A stretch of DNA of 64,000 nucleotides from Dasypus novemcinctus (taxonomy: Eukaryota > Chordata > Mammalia > Cingulata > Dasypodidae), in assembly GCF_030445035.2 (NCBI RefSeq), contig NC_080677.1:115127263-115191262 (forward strand), written 5' to 3'. A program made the position numbers and the translations under genes. Of the stretch, positions 49,666 to 59,956 are shown in pieces. The notes beneath the pieces were generated by a model. That model was given only the letters and a program-made list of their open reading frames with translations. It was not told the DNA's origin and did not search any database. Position 1 is the stretch's first letter; each line of letters starts with the position of its first letter.

Positions 49666-51714
49666 CATGTTCAAAAATAGAAACTACCCATCTATCTCTT
49701 AGTTTATTGATGCAGTTGAAGCAGTTATATTTATTTAATCTCATTCACTTATCAAATCATCTCTCCCAACCTTTCCTTCTTTCCCTTGACTCAGGGAATG
49801 AAGTATCCCTCTGTGTAAAGGCTGATACCACCACCTACATCCAAGATCCCATCCTCTATTCCTCCCCTCCTATTTCCTCAAGGATATTGCCCCATCATTT
49901 ATCCCTTATGTCCTACATTTAACTCTTTCCCTCTTTACTGGCTTTTTACCCTCAGGACACAAGCATATTATATTTTTCTATTCTATAATTTAAAAATCCT
50001 CTTTAGGCACTGTTTGTTCTCCTTCCATTCTTATTCAAACTTCTTGGAAGAATTTTTTTTTTAAACATCACCTCACCTTCAACTCAATCTCATTACACTG
50101 AAATTTGAGTTCCACATTCACAGTTCTACTGAATGTTAGGAGCTGATAAGCTCCTAATTGCCAAATATTATATAATAAACACTTTCTGTTCATTATCTTC
50201 CTCTCTTAATTAATTTTAACACCATTAATTACTCCTACTTCCTTGGAACTTTCATGTTCCCTTGGCTTCCGTGACACACAGAAAGTTGTCCTAATTCTCC
50301 TAATCTCTATTTGACTATTCCTTTATGCGCTACACTTTCTTCATCCACCATCTAATTATTGGTGTGCCCCATAGTTTTGTCTGTCACACAGATATATTCT
50401 CATTGTATAAATTCTCTCTAAGCAATCTAACCACTATCTCGAAAATAACTCCCCAATTTATATTTTCAACACAGACCTCTCTCCCAGCTCCAGACCCATA
50501 TATTTATCTCTATCTGGATGTTCCAGATGAACCTCAAATTCATCATAACCGTAATTGAACTTATCACTTCCTCCCACTGGGATTCCCATCTCATTTAGTG
50601 ATATCACCATTCACTAGACGCTGAAGATAGAAGTGCTCAAGTCACCTTTATTTCTTCCCTCACGCTCTCTTCAATCACCCAGTTCTATTGATTTTATTTC
50701 CTAAATATTTCTCAACTGATCATTTCTCCATCTCTCTTACCAATACCTTAGTTTAAACTACATATGTTCTTGCCTGTACATCTTCAGAGCTTTCTACTAT
50801 ATCTCCCTGGCACCAATCTTATCTTCAACAAAAACATCTATTGAAAAAATAGAGTATCTGCCATACACAGTATTCTAGAGGCTAGGGATACAGTGGTGAA
50901 CAAAATAGATAAGGTTGCTGCTGTCACTGTGCTTGTATTATGGTGAGTGTGTGTGTGTGATGTAAGAGAAATAACTAAATAAAATGTTAAAATAATTCCA
51001 GATGCCAACAAATGCTCCAAAGATAAGATAATGGGATAAAAGGTGATTAAGAGGGTAGATTAAATTTGGCCATACAGAGAAGGCCTGCCTGAGCAGGTGA
51101 CATCCAAGCAGAGAACAAAATGATGAAAATGAGATGGACTTTGGAAGATACAGAGGAAGAGCAGTCTGGGCAGGGAGAACAGAAGTAGAATGGCTGGGGG
51201 CAGGTCCAAGTTTGACGTGTTTGCAGAACAGATAGAAGGCCTGTTGGCTGAAGAATATTGGGTGAAGGGGAGAATAATCTGTGATGAAGTAGGTTCATTT
51301 GGGCTTCAAAGGCCTTGAAATGGCCTTGGGAATTTAAAGGATAATGGGGAAACATTGGAATCAGGAGAGGGATGTGACTTGATTTACTTTCAAAACAGAT
51401 TACTCTAGTTGCTGTGTGGAGAATGGATTATTGGGGAAAGGGTGGAAATAAGGGAACCAGTTAGAGGAGATTAGAAATTATTTCCAGGTAAGAAATGATG
51501 GTAGTTGGGCCTAATGGGGCAGCAGTGAGATGGAAAGAGGTGGAATGATTTGAAATATAATTTGGATGCAGAATTAATAGGATTAGGAAAGGAAGGAATC
51601 GGGGATGCCTCCTCTGTCCTCCATCTGTGACTCCAGAATGATTTTCTAAACACAAATCAAGCCATATTGCTTCCCTACTTCAACAGTAACACATAGTGCC
51701 GATAGTGGTTTCTC
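49666..51714. repeat. Ancient LINE-like sequence, family unassigned
   Basis: About 50560-50830, 50870-51480 and 51610-51714 resemble old dispersed mammalian repeats ('aatgattttctaaacacaaa', then 'catattgcttccctacttca' and 'ggtttctcattg'). The last part resumes at 58764 after copy 1 of the ERV. This shows that the ERV landed inside it. The rest is unassigned, with a (TG)n run near 50945-50960. Confidence 0.4.
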
Positions 51715-51718
51715 ATTG
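51715..51718. repeat. Target-site duplication of ERV copy 1 (left)
   Basis: ATTG, matched by ATTG at 58760-58763. Four base pairs is the size made by gamma-like (class I) retroviral integrases. Confidence 0.85.
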
Positions 51719-52215
51719 TGTTGTGGAATTTAAGAGAAGTTCAATTATTTGAGAATAGAGAGGCCAGGACTCAGGAATGATTTTGAGAAGGAAAAATGGT
51801 TTATTGACGGCCGGCCGGACTCGGGAGTTTTCTGTTTGAATCCCGAGCCCCGAACAAGATTTTCAAACGTCTTTTATACAGAGAGGAAAGGCCAAAGGTC
51901 CCTTTGTTTCAGTTCTCAATAGGCTTCAATTAGCATATATCTCTTCCACATCTTAGGTAAGCTTTTAGCAAGGACTCCAGACATTTTAGATAAGCCTTGG
52001 TTTTTGCATTTCCCCTAAATACTTAAAGTTTATAGCCCTTGCTTTGTTAAACATTTCCTGGGACTGGAGCCTGCTGGTCCCTAAGAGCAGGACTGCAGCC
52101 TCTTACCGTTTCACACCCACAAGTCAAACAACTTAGTTATTTCTGAAGAGACACAAGTCAAACAGCTTAGTTATTTCTGAAGAGACAAAGAGCCTTCCAC
52201 CCATAGCCCACATCA
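51719..52215 (-). repeat. 3' LTR of ERV copy 1
   Basis: 497 bp. On the minus strand it begins TGATGTGGG and ends CCACAACA. TATA box TATAAAA is at 51872-51878 and polyA signal AATAAA at 51800-51805, so the R region is short. A 34-bp tandem duplication sits in U3 at 52121-52188. It appears identical to the 5' LTR. Confidence 0.93.
52121..52188 (-). promoter_or_regulatory. 34-bp tandem duplication in U3
   Basis: Two 34-bp units (52121-52154 and 52155-52188) that differ at two positions. Repeated units upstream of the TATA box are the usual form of gammaretroviral enhancers. The same pair occurs in all three LTRs of the family seen here. Confidence 0.7.
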
Positions 52216-52228
52216 TTCCCCCCTTTCT
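52216..52228 (-). promoter_or_regulatory. Polypurine tract of ERV copy 1
   Basis: On the minus strand AGAAAGGGGGGAA directly precedes the TG of the 3' LTR. This is the expected plus-strand DNA synthesis primer. Confidence 0.85.
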
Positions 52229-54686
52229 GCCAAAGATTAACTTGCTAAGCTTTGGCATAATTATTGTTGGAGCTATGAGGTGGATGGCTGTTTGTTGTCT
52301 TGACTGATTATTTATCAGTCTTTAGTACAGCATCCAGGACCGTTTTTAGAAGTTTAGAACTTTTCATTCTGGACAGCAGAATCTTGGGCAGGGGCCTCCT
52401 GCAGTTATTCTGCTGCCACTGGCACTCACGTGGATTTCCAGTCAGGTTCCAGATCCATCTATTACTTTTCTTTTACTCTTAAAGAGTTTACACCTTTAAT
52501 TTAAAAGGGGTGCTGAAGGGAGACGATCTCTTTTCTGTAACTGCTTCCTGCTGGCCATGGGCTGTAGTCATTGCCTAATAAGGTGTAAAACTCTTAATTT
52601 ATTCTAACTGGAGGAAGATGGATCTGGCATTCTGTACGAAGTTGGATGAAGTTTTCATATGGTTAATAAGATGTTCACTCTGAAAGAAACGAACTTAATT
52701 AAAAATTTGGAATACCCGTTTTTTTAAAAGAGGACACATTGGATTACAGAGGTAGACAAGGTTAGGTGCCTATAAAGATGGCACTCCTTAAAAGCTGGTG
52801 GGAACAGCATATATTCTTTTTTAAGTTATCCATCTTTAGAGAGAAATTGCAACAGACACTTAGCTTTGTCTGAAGACACATTCCAAGCTGTTCAATGATT
52901 GACACTCATTCGCTCTGTCAGATGCTCCTGGTGAACTGGCACTCCTTGGGCAACTGGCTTCACGCAGGATTAGAACACTAATTTGGAAATACTCTTAGTT
53001 TTCACCTGTGGGAGTGATCAGAACTACAGAATAAAGATTTTTACACCTTGGTTTTCATTGTACAATTTCTAGCAATTTTGACTTGTTCAATAGGTGACTC
53101 ACCATCAGCAAGCAAGCCTCACTTTTGCTAACTTGAGACTGGCTGAGACTGCCACCTTATTCTATAGACATGTTATTAACTGTTTAGAAAATGATTTTAC
53201 CAGGAATTTAACATGTCTAATATACTTCTGCACTTGATCCAAAATAGAAAAGATAACATTACAATTATTAGGCATATATTTAGTACAGGATAAAAGTACA
53301 GCACTTAATATTAACTAATGTATTACTTAATGCATAAGGATTCAGAGTTGCCATTATTAGTTTTGAGTTTCAGGTTTGTAATACTTTACATGTTATCTCT
53401 CCATGAAAGCAGGCCATAATGCCAATTGTGTTTAAGTTTTACTTACAGTCTCCTGGTATCATGGCTCCACTTAGCATGTTCTTCAACGCAGTGAGCAAGT
53501 TGCAGCATCCTTCCAGTATTCCAGAGATTTTCCAGTATTCTACTAGCCTGGTGCATAGTGCTCTCTGGCACCATGGAACAGTGCCAGTCTGGAGGCGATA
53601 TCCATTGTACACTTGTACCGAGTCATTATTGGCTGCAGGAGCTTGAAACTGCAATATAGTTTCCATCGACTTCAGGAGCAGAACCAGAGACTGATATAGC
53701 ACATATTTTTAATTGAGGGGTCAGTGACCAGCCTAGCCAATAACTCACATGGAGAGGCCACCTGTAATGTATACAAGGCCTGGTTCGAATGCACAAGAGT
53801 TTGACAATGTTAAAGTTTATTCCTTGTTTTATATATATTTTAAACAACTTAATGCAATACATATATCAAATGACTATTTACTTACACAATTTTACTATGA
53901 AGATAACAGTAGGTGCTTTACTTTAGTAATAGAGGAAAAATATTATTTTTCATTGTTAGAATGAAAACAATTTTTCCAATAGAATCAAGACAACTTTTTA
54001 TTACCATTTACTTAAATGTGTATTTTGCAGTGGCCTTCAGACAGGTTTATTATTATGAAGTTATTTCTGCTACCAATACCAATCTAAGTTTCTTTAGTTA
54101 ACAATAACTTCTACAACTAGAACTATTTAAACATTTTCAGTTTGGAAGATGTTTTACAAACTCTTTATAATTGACTATAACCACATTGACTAGCCACCTC
54201 ATGTTTAAATAAACTTACTAAATTACAATTACCAATGAAAGAAATTTACTCTCTATTTAAGAGAGCATATCTACAATCTTTTCCCTTTAGCCTAATTTCA
54301 CCAATGTGAACTTACAATTTTCACTTACAATTTTCATTACTGTAAAGATTTTGTACATATGTTAATTTAGTTTATAAATTAACTATGGGAGATTACACTC
54401 AAGTTAAATAAAATTGAAACCATAATAGTTTATGCAAGGAATGTTCTCTTTTTCCCTTACAGGAAGCTAAAAACTTCTTTTCTTTAAGTTATGAAAATTA
54501 TTAATTTAAAAGCATAACTGACTACCAGGTTTTAAAACACATGCATACTGACTTCCAGGTTTCAAAACACATTACACAATTACTTAATTTTTTAAAATCA
54601 TAACCCAGGAAAGATCTCTCCATAGTTTTTATGGACTTTCCTTTACTTACTGAAATTTGTTAATAGAGCCACTAATTACCTTATTT

Positions 54687-54958
54687 TGTTGGAAAGAAAT
54701 CTTCTGGAAGAAAATAAGGCTCACCAGATTGTGGAGAAGAAAATACTTTATTCTCAATCTTGCAAGAAGGGGCGCAGAGCCAGATATGGCTGGTGCCCCG
54801 AACAAAGAAAAATGACACAATTTATACCCCTAAGCCTAGCATGCAAGCTCTTCCTGTTTTTCCATAGATTGGATACTTCAGAAGTTACAGCTTATCTGAG
54901 ATTTAACTTTCCCACGCAAAAGTTTGATTTAACTACTTCCTCTATCACATTCCAACCA
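54687..54958 (-). repeat. LTR-like segment inside ERV copy 1
   Basis: 272 bp on the minus strand from TGGTTGG to CCAACA. In order it has TATAAAT, a GC-rich hairpin-forming 'ggggcaccagcc...gcgcccc' stretch, an AATAAA signal about 60-70 nt later, and a T/C-rich U5-like end. A G-rich purine tract lies about 20-30 bp upstream (minus sense). The same segment of the same length is in copy 2 at 63723-63994. So the ancestor already contained it. No convincing flanking TSD. Confidence 0.55.
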
Positions 54959-55749
54959 TTTTAGTTTTTACCTGCTCCCCCCCTTTGTCAAATAAGGAAT
55001 AGAATTTAGTGCTGAAATGGCACCGACTTAGTTAGCTCCTTCTTGGGCATCCTTCCACTGCCCATAGGACTGGCCTAAACTGGTCTCCTCCACTGCTGTC
55101 CAACCCGGGAGTGGGAGACTGAGGCAGCAGGCCGCCGGGTTACATCAACATTTTTCTTCTGTGAAAATTAACCTAATCTTTGTTTTGTTTTGTTTTGTTT
55201 TGTTTTCCAATTTATGGCTGACAAAGGTTTAAACTGGGAAATTACCAGGCAAACTGATTCTTAATTCCCTAGCCTAGTAGATAGGTTTAATCTGCCACAC
55301 CTAGTCTTGCCTTAAAAGCTCTTGCAAAGAGGAGGCCCTTTCCCAATTGTTTCCATAATCAGATTTCTATGACTTTCTCATCCTGCTTAGTTCAATTTGG
55401 GCTTTAAGAATATTTATAAATATAACTGCATATTTAACCTCAACAATTTGAGCAAATAGGCAGACATGAATAGTTTGGCACAACAACATGACTTTAGTTA
55501 CTTTAAACTTTTCAAAGACTTTTGAAACTCTTCTTAATTTGCACTATGACCATGCAGTTTACCACAAGAATTTTCTTTCTTACTTAATGGATTGTAATAA
55601 CCAAAATGTTCTCAATGCCTTAGCACCATTTTGTTTTAGAACTTTATATTTTACTTTGAAATTAGCAGAATTTTGGATAAGTAACAAGATTAATTTTATA
55701 TATATTTACTGAGGCTATTTGAAGCCTCAGGGAGACAGACTGCTTTCTC

Positions 55750-56019
55750 TCATGAATTGCCACTCTTAGGAACACTGACCGTCAAGGCAGGAGACTTCTC
55801 CCCCTCCACCCCCCTTTTGATTTTGGAGATAATAAAACTCCAGTGGTCATTTAACCTTATTCTATCAGGCAGCCATTTATTTAGTTTACACTTGAATTCA
55901 TGAGAGAAACGGTTACTAATACCAGAAGAGGAGACAGTGATGTCCCAGCTCTTCTCAATTATGAAATAACCATAGGCAAAGGCAAAGGGTGAGGTTAGGC
56001 TTGAAGTAACCATAAACAA
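55750..56019 (-). other. Shared 89-codon frame in ERV copy 1
   Basis: An open frame also present in copy 2 (62675-62944) with several amino-acid changes. I recognise no retroviral or host domain. It lacks a signal peptide or clear membrane segment. Chance persistence in two young copies is the simpler reading. Confidence 0.25.
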
Positions 56020-57005
56020 AGGAAAGGTTAGTGTAGAATTTACACTTAAATAATAGTTTCAGGCTAAATTCACCCAGCTATAATCTCAGTTATTGTCTTT
56101 CCACTGTTTTACAATATAAATGCATTTATAAATGATTTTAACTCTTAGTTACAGTTTTTATTAATTTTTTTAAAACCTATTAATTTTATAACACCTTTAA
56201 ATACCTTTCATTCAACTTATAACATATTAAATGAACTTAACCATTACTTTAATTTTTCCTTTAAAGTGAAAGAATAAATCTCTTGCAGTTAGTTTGAAAT
56301 AAAAGGCTACTTTTCAGGATTTGATTTCTAGAACATAAAATGTTCTTTTAAAAGAGGTAAGACTCTTCTTCAAACATTGAGGATATGATGAGGTTAAAGC
56401 ACAAGAAGCTATTGATAAAATATTTTCTTTGTATATTGATCTTACTCAATTTAATCATAAAAATTTCTCTTCCACAAACCTTCTACACTTTCAGTATTCA
56501 TTCAGGTTCTGTCCCACACTCTACTCTTTCCAATAATCAATCATTTTATCTTAGGACAAAATCATCTTCTGTTTCCTTAACAATAAAAACACATTCCATA
56601 TATCCCACATACTAAGTTACCAGGCAAACTTCTTACAACATATAATTGCCATTAATACTAACCAAGTTTGTTAAAATAATGAACTTTTCTTCACTTTAAA
56701 TACTTAGTAGCATGTAATACCAGAAACAGTTTTTTTGGAAGCAAGTTGGCAGGGGAGATTGGCTGCCGAATAAGTTTGTTATAAAATTGCCTTTTATTAT
56801 TATTATTATCAATTCAGTTTTGTTAAATAATGACTTTCTGCAATTAGCCACTTAAATACCTTAAACAATGCTTTGTAAAACTTTTATAATTATTTATACC
56901 CTTAATACAAAGTTTACCTTCACAGAACACATTCTCTTACTTAAGGTTACTATAATACCTTCTAAGAACCTGAGCAGAATGCAAACGTATTTTGGCTTTG
57001 ACACC

Positions 57006-57338
57006 CTAAGGAGGGAACTTTACTGCATTTATTCTGATTCTGCTTTTCACCTCCTTCACTTCCCCCCCTTCCAGGCAGTCGGGTGCACAACAAACAGGAA
57101 TGCGGCTTATGAATAGAAGGGTGGACTCACTGGAAAGGGGCAAGCCGCTCCCCCCTTTCCAGCTTTCAGCCAAAATGGGCAGACAGAACTTACTCAAATT
57201 TGGCAACTCTCCCAGGAACCCAGCCGCCCTGACTGGGACATTCCCAACAGACTTGGGTGCTTGGCTCGGACACAGATGGCCTCCAAGCCCCGGCAAAGGG
57301 CCAGACCAGAGACAAGACACCAGAACATGCACAAACAT
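57006..57338 (-). other. Shared 110-codon frame in ERV copy 1
   Basis: An open frame, preserved in copy 2 (61368-61700) with one apparent amino-acid difference (R versus G). It is Pro/Gly/Ser-rich with a hydrophobic N-terminus ('MFVHVLVSCLWSGPLPGLGG'). It sits about 0.9-1.2 kb downstream of the primer-binding site, where gag would begin in a normal provirus. No gag domain is seen. Because the copies are nearly identical, retention is weak evidence for coding; an opposite-strand frame of 80 codons is retained too. Confidence 0.25.
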
Positions 57339-58018
57339 CTAGACTCCGCAAACATCCAGACTCCTCAGCTTTTGCCCCAGAATCATTTCACCCCCTTGCC
57401 AATGGCAAGGGAGGGCTCCAGCTCAGCTGTAATTCTACTTCATGTAAGGACACAACTCCAACACTAACATTGAGCTGACACAGACAGAAGCACAAAGGTC
57501 ACTAATCTGACTCACAAGTTTATATATTTATTTTCACCACGGCTGCCCCCACAGCCATCACAAACCTCAGAACACTTAACATTTGGTATAAAGCAAATTC
57601 ATTCACAAATTAGCACCATAACAAAAGATTTCAGCTAGACTTTTTCACTGTTTAAACTTTACACCCAGACCAAGCTCCACCAGAAAAGCCGATCCATTTT
57701 CCTGTAACCAAGTTTTGTTTTCCTTAATCTAGACCAATTTCCAGGATATTAGGACTCGAACCTATAAATACCCTTCCTATTAAAATCGAGACTCCACTCC
57801 TTTAGTGGATATAAGACCAGTACCAGATTCTAACATGCAGTTAGACAAACCCAAAACACCAGGGCTTTTCCCCAGTTTTCCTCCTTTTCCCAAGCCTAGA
57901 GAGAACGGCTTCCCCCCAGCCTTCTGGGGCTACTAGGGTTCTCTCGGGAGGTGATCAGCCTCCCCTTCCTAGCAATTAAAGCTAGGGCCTTCCAGACTCT
58001 GCTCACCCGGGGAGTCTT

Positions 58019-58022
58019 ACCT
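58019..58022 (-). promoter_or_regulatory. Candidate 5' splice donor in leader, copy 1
   Basis: The minus strand reads AAG|GTAAGA, a near-consensus donor, about 220 nt downstream of the primer-binding site. Retroviral leaders carry their major donor in this interval. Copy 2 has it at 60702/60703. Confidence 0.55.
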
Positions 58023-58126
58023 TCTTCCCTGTTCGGAGCTCTTTTTCGTTCCCAGAATCTTTCTCTTCAGACCTTCCATTGCCCCTTGATTTTGTCGGGA
58101 AGATTCTGGTGGAGCCCACATCTTTT

Positions 58127-58146
58127 CTGGATTAAATTTAATCCAG
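58127..58146. promoter_or_regulatory. 20-bp perfect palindrome in leader (candidate dimer-initiation site), copy 1
   Basis: CTGGATTAAATTTAATCCAG is its own reverse complement. It lies about 95 nt downstream of the primer-binding site. In retroviral leaders, palindromes here form kissing loops that start RNA dimerisation and are linked to packaging. It is identical in copy 2. Confidence 0.55.
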
Positions 58147-58240
58147 GGGCGCCCAGATTTGGGGTTCACCCGAGTCCTCCCGGCTTCCTCGGGGATTTGG
58201 AAGGGGCAGCAAAATGCTACCGTCTCTGGCCTTCATTTTT

Positions 58241-58258
58241 GTCCCTTCGCGGTCGCCA
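58241..58258 (-). promoter_or_regulatory. Primer-binding site, tRNA-Arg type, copy 1
   Basis: The minus strand reads TGGCGACCGCGAAGGGAC starting 4 nt after the 5' LTR. It complements the CCA-tailed 3' end of a mammalian tRNA-Arg (TCG/CCG isoacceptors) with at most one mismatch by my recall of those tRNAs. Confidence 0.75.
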
Positions 58259-58262
58259 TTAA

Positions 58263-58759
58263 TGTTGTGGAATTTAAGAGAAGTTCAATTATTTGAGAAT
58301 AGAGAGGCCAGGACTCAGGAATGATTTTGAGAAGGAAAAATGGTTTATTGACGGCCGGCCGGACTCGGGAGTTTTCTGTTTGAATCCCGAGCCCCGAACA
58401 AGATTTTCAAACGTCTTTTATACAGAGAGGAAAGGCCAAAGGTCCCTTTGTTTCAGTTCTCAATAGGCTTCAATTAGCATATATCTCTTCCACATCTTAG
58501 GTAAGCTTTTAGCAAGGACTCCAGACATTTTAGATAAGCCTTGGTTTTTGCATTTCCCCTAAATACTTAAAGTTTATAGCCCTTGCTTTGTTAAACATTT
58601 CCTGGGACTGGAGCCTGCTGGTCCCTAAGAGCAGGACTGCAGCCTCTTACCGTTTCACACCCACAAGTCAAACAACTTAGTTATTTCTGAAGAGACACAA
58701 GTCAAACAGCTTAGTTATTTCTGAAGAGACAAAGAGCCTTCCACCCATAGCCCACATCA
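58263..58759 (-). repeat. 5' LTR of ERV copy 1
   Basis: 497 bp, apparently identical to 51719-52215. TATAAAA is at 58416-58422 and AATAAA at 58344-58349 (minus-strand sense). Transcription would run toward lower coordinates. Confidence 0.93.
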
Positions 58760-58763
58760 ATTG
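58760..58763. repeat. Target-site duplication of ERV copy 1 (right)
   Basis: ATTG, equal to 51715-51718. Joining the flanks restores a continuous old-repeat sequence ('ggtttctcattgctgatcaa'). Confidence 0.85.
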
Positions 58764-59956
58764 CTGATCAAACAAATTTTAAACTCTGTAGCCAGACATA
58801 CAAGACCATCCCTGACTTGTTCCTGCTTATCTCTCCAGAAGATTTTTTTGACAGTTCTCTTTCCCCAGCTATCAGGTGCCTTTGTATGCCCAGCATCTTG
58901 CATAATTTTACTAGATATAATGTATGTATCTATGAATTCTTCAGGGGGCAAGGTTTGGCCTTGTTCCTTGTTTTATTTCTATTACCTAGATCCTTGCTAC
59001 CTGAAATCTGGTCCTTGGTGCATAGGCATCATTTGGGAGCTTGATTAAAATGCAGAGTTTCAGGCCCCACCCCAGACCTAGTGAACCAAAAGTTTGTATT
59101 TTAGCAGCAAGACTCCCAGGGGACTCACATACATATTATGGTTTGAGAGCCTGGCTCGTTTCCTGGCATACAGTAGGTACTCATTGAAAGTTGAACTGAA
59201 TAGGACTAGCAACCAACAGACTTCTCACAATTCAGTGAGATTTCCTTTCACTGAAATAGAGTCAAGTAACAAAGTTAGCTTCATTGAGTTGGATTAAATC
59301 CCGCTAGATGGTATGAGTGCATTTTAAATGTCTGCACTACATGACTGGTTATACCTGTTTAAAAGTAACATAGGATCAGTGGTTACATTTACTAAGATGG
59401 TAACAAATAGTATCAGAGATTTTAGACTGGATGGGCTCAAAACACACCTTTCTTATAGAACACTCTGCAATTTTTAAGAAGTCTCACATATACCTAACAC
59501 CTCACTTTTTCTTTTGAATAGTTAATACTCTAGTTAATTAAATGTCACCAAACTTCCAAGTGCCAAAGGCAGGTACTCTGTTCACAGATGAACTATTAGC
59601 AAACAATGCACAAGTGCTAATTAGCTCATTAACACTTCCTTGTTACTCTTTGAGATGCTTTCAGTTATTTTCAGCCTAAATAAATCTATAAGGTCAAAAG
59701 TTCCCAGTTTTGCCTTATCTTTCTTATAAACTAGGACAAGTCCCTGCACCTCTTCTGCTACAAACCATAAAATGGGACCAACAGTCCATTTGCCACCCAT
59801 CTCCCCAGAGCCCTCAAGGTTGATGAAGATTTAGAGGTCTCATCTGCAAGACTACTGATGTGCTTCCCAGACCCCAGTCACTTTAGGTCACTCATTGTCC
59901 CTGGGTCATGGCTAGTATACACCAGAGTACCAGGATAGCTGTGCCATAATAGCTTG
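58764..59956. other. 1.2-kb spacer between the two ERV copies
   Basis: 58764-58990 continues the old LINE-like repeat interrupted by copy 1. A MER5A-like element follows at about 59005-59152, an L2-tail-like stretch ('gcatacagtaggtactcatt') at 59155-59205, then unassigned AT-rich DNA. No gene is seen. Confidence 0.6.
59005..59152 (+). repeat. MER5A hAT MITE
   Basis: 'tccttggtgcataggcatca', 'tttcaggccccaccccagac' and 'actcccaggggactcacata' follow the MER5A order. Confidence 0.7.

Larger units (their letters stand above)
51719..58759 (-). mobile_element. Complete non-autonomous class I ERV, copy 1
   Basis: A 7041-bp provirus on the minus strand: 5' LTR 58263-58759, primer-binding site 58241-58258, leader with splice donor and palindrome, about 6-kb interior, polypurine tract 52216-52228, 3' LTR 51719-52215. 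The LTRs have TG...CA ends and look identical by eye over 497 bp. The 4-bp TSD is perfect. No frame in the interior exceeds about 110 codons, and I see no zinc knuckle, protease DTG, RT YXDD or integrase motif, nor a fusion-peptide/transmembrane pair. The interior is AT-rich. The design is like mouse VL30, which is mobilised by proteins from other retroviruses. Independent evidence of mobility is the second copy at 59957. Known: cis signals and TSD size of class I elements. Inferred: mobilisation in trans. Confidence 0.9.

Noticed and set aside
52510..52580. Short frame resembling an envelope cytoplasmic tail in the ERV 3' interior
   Set aside because: About 20 codons only, with no membrane segment or other envelope feature upstream; not enough to call env.
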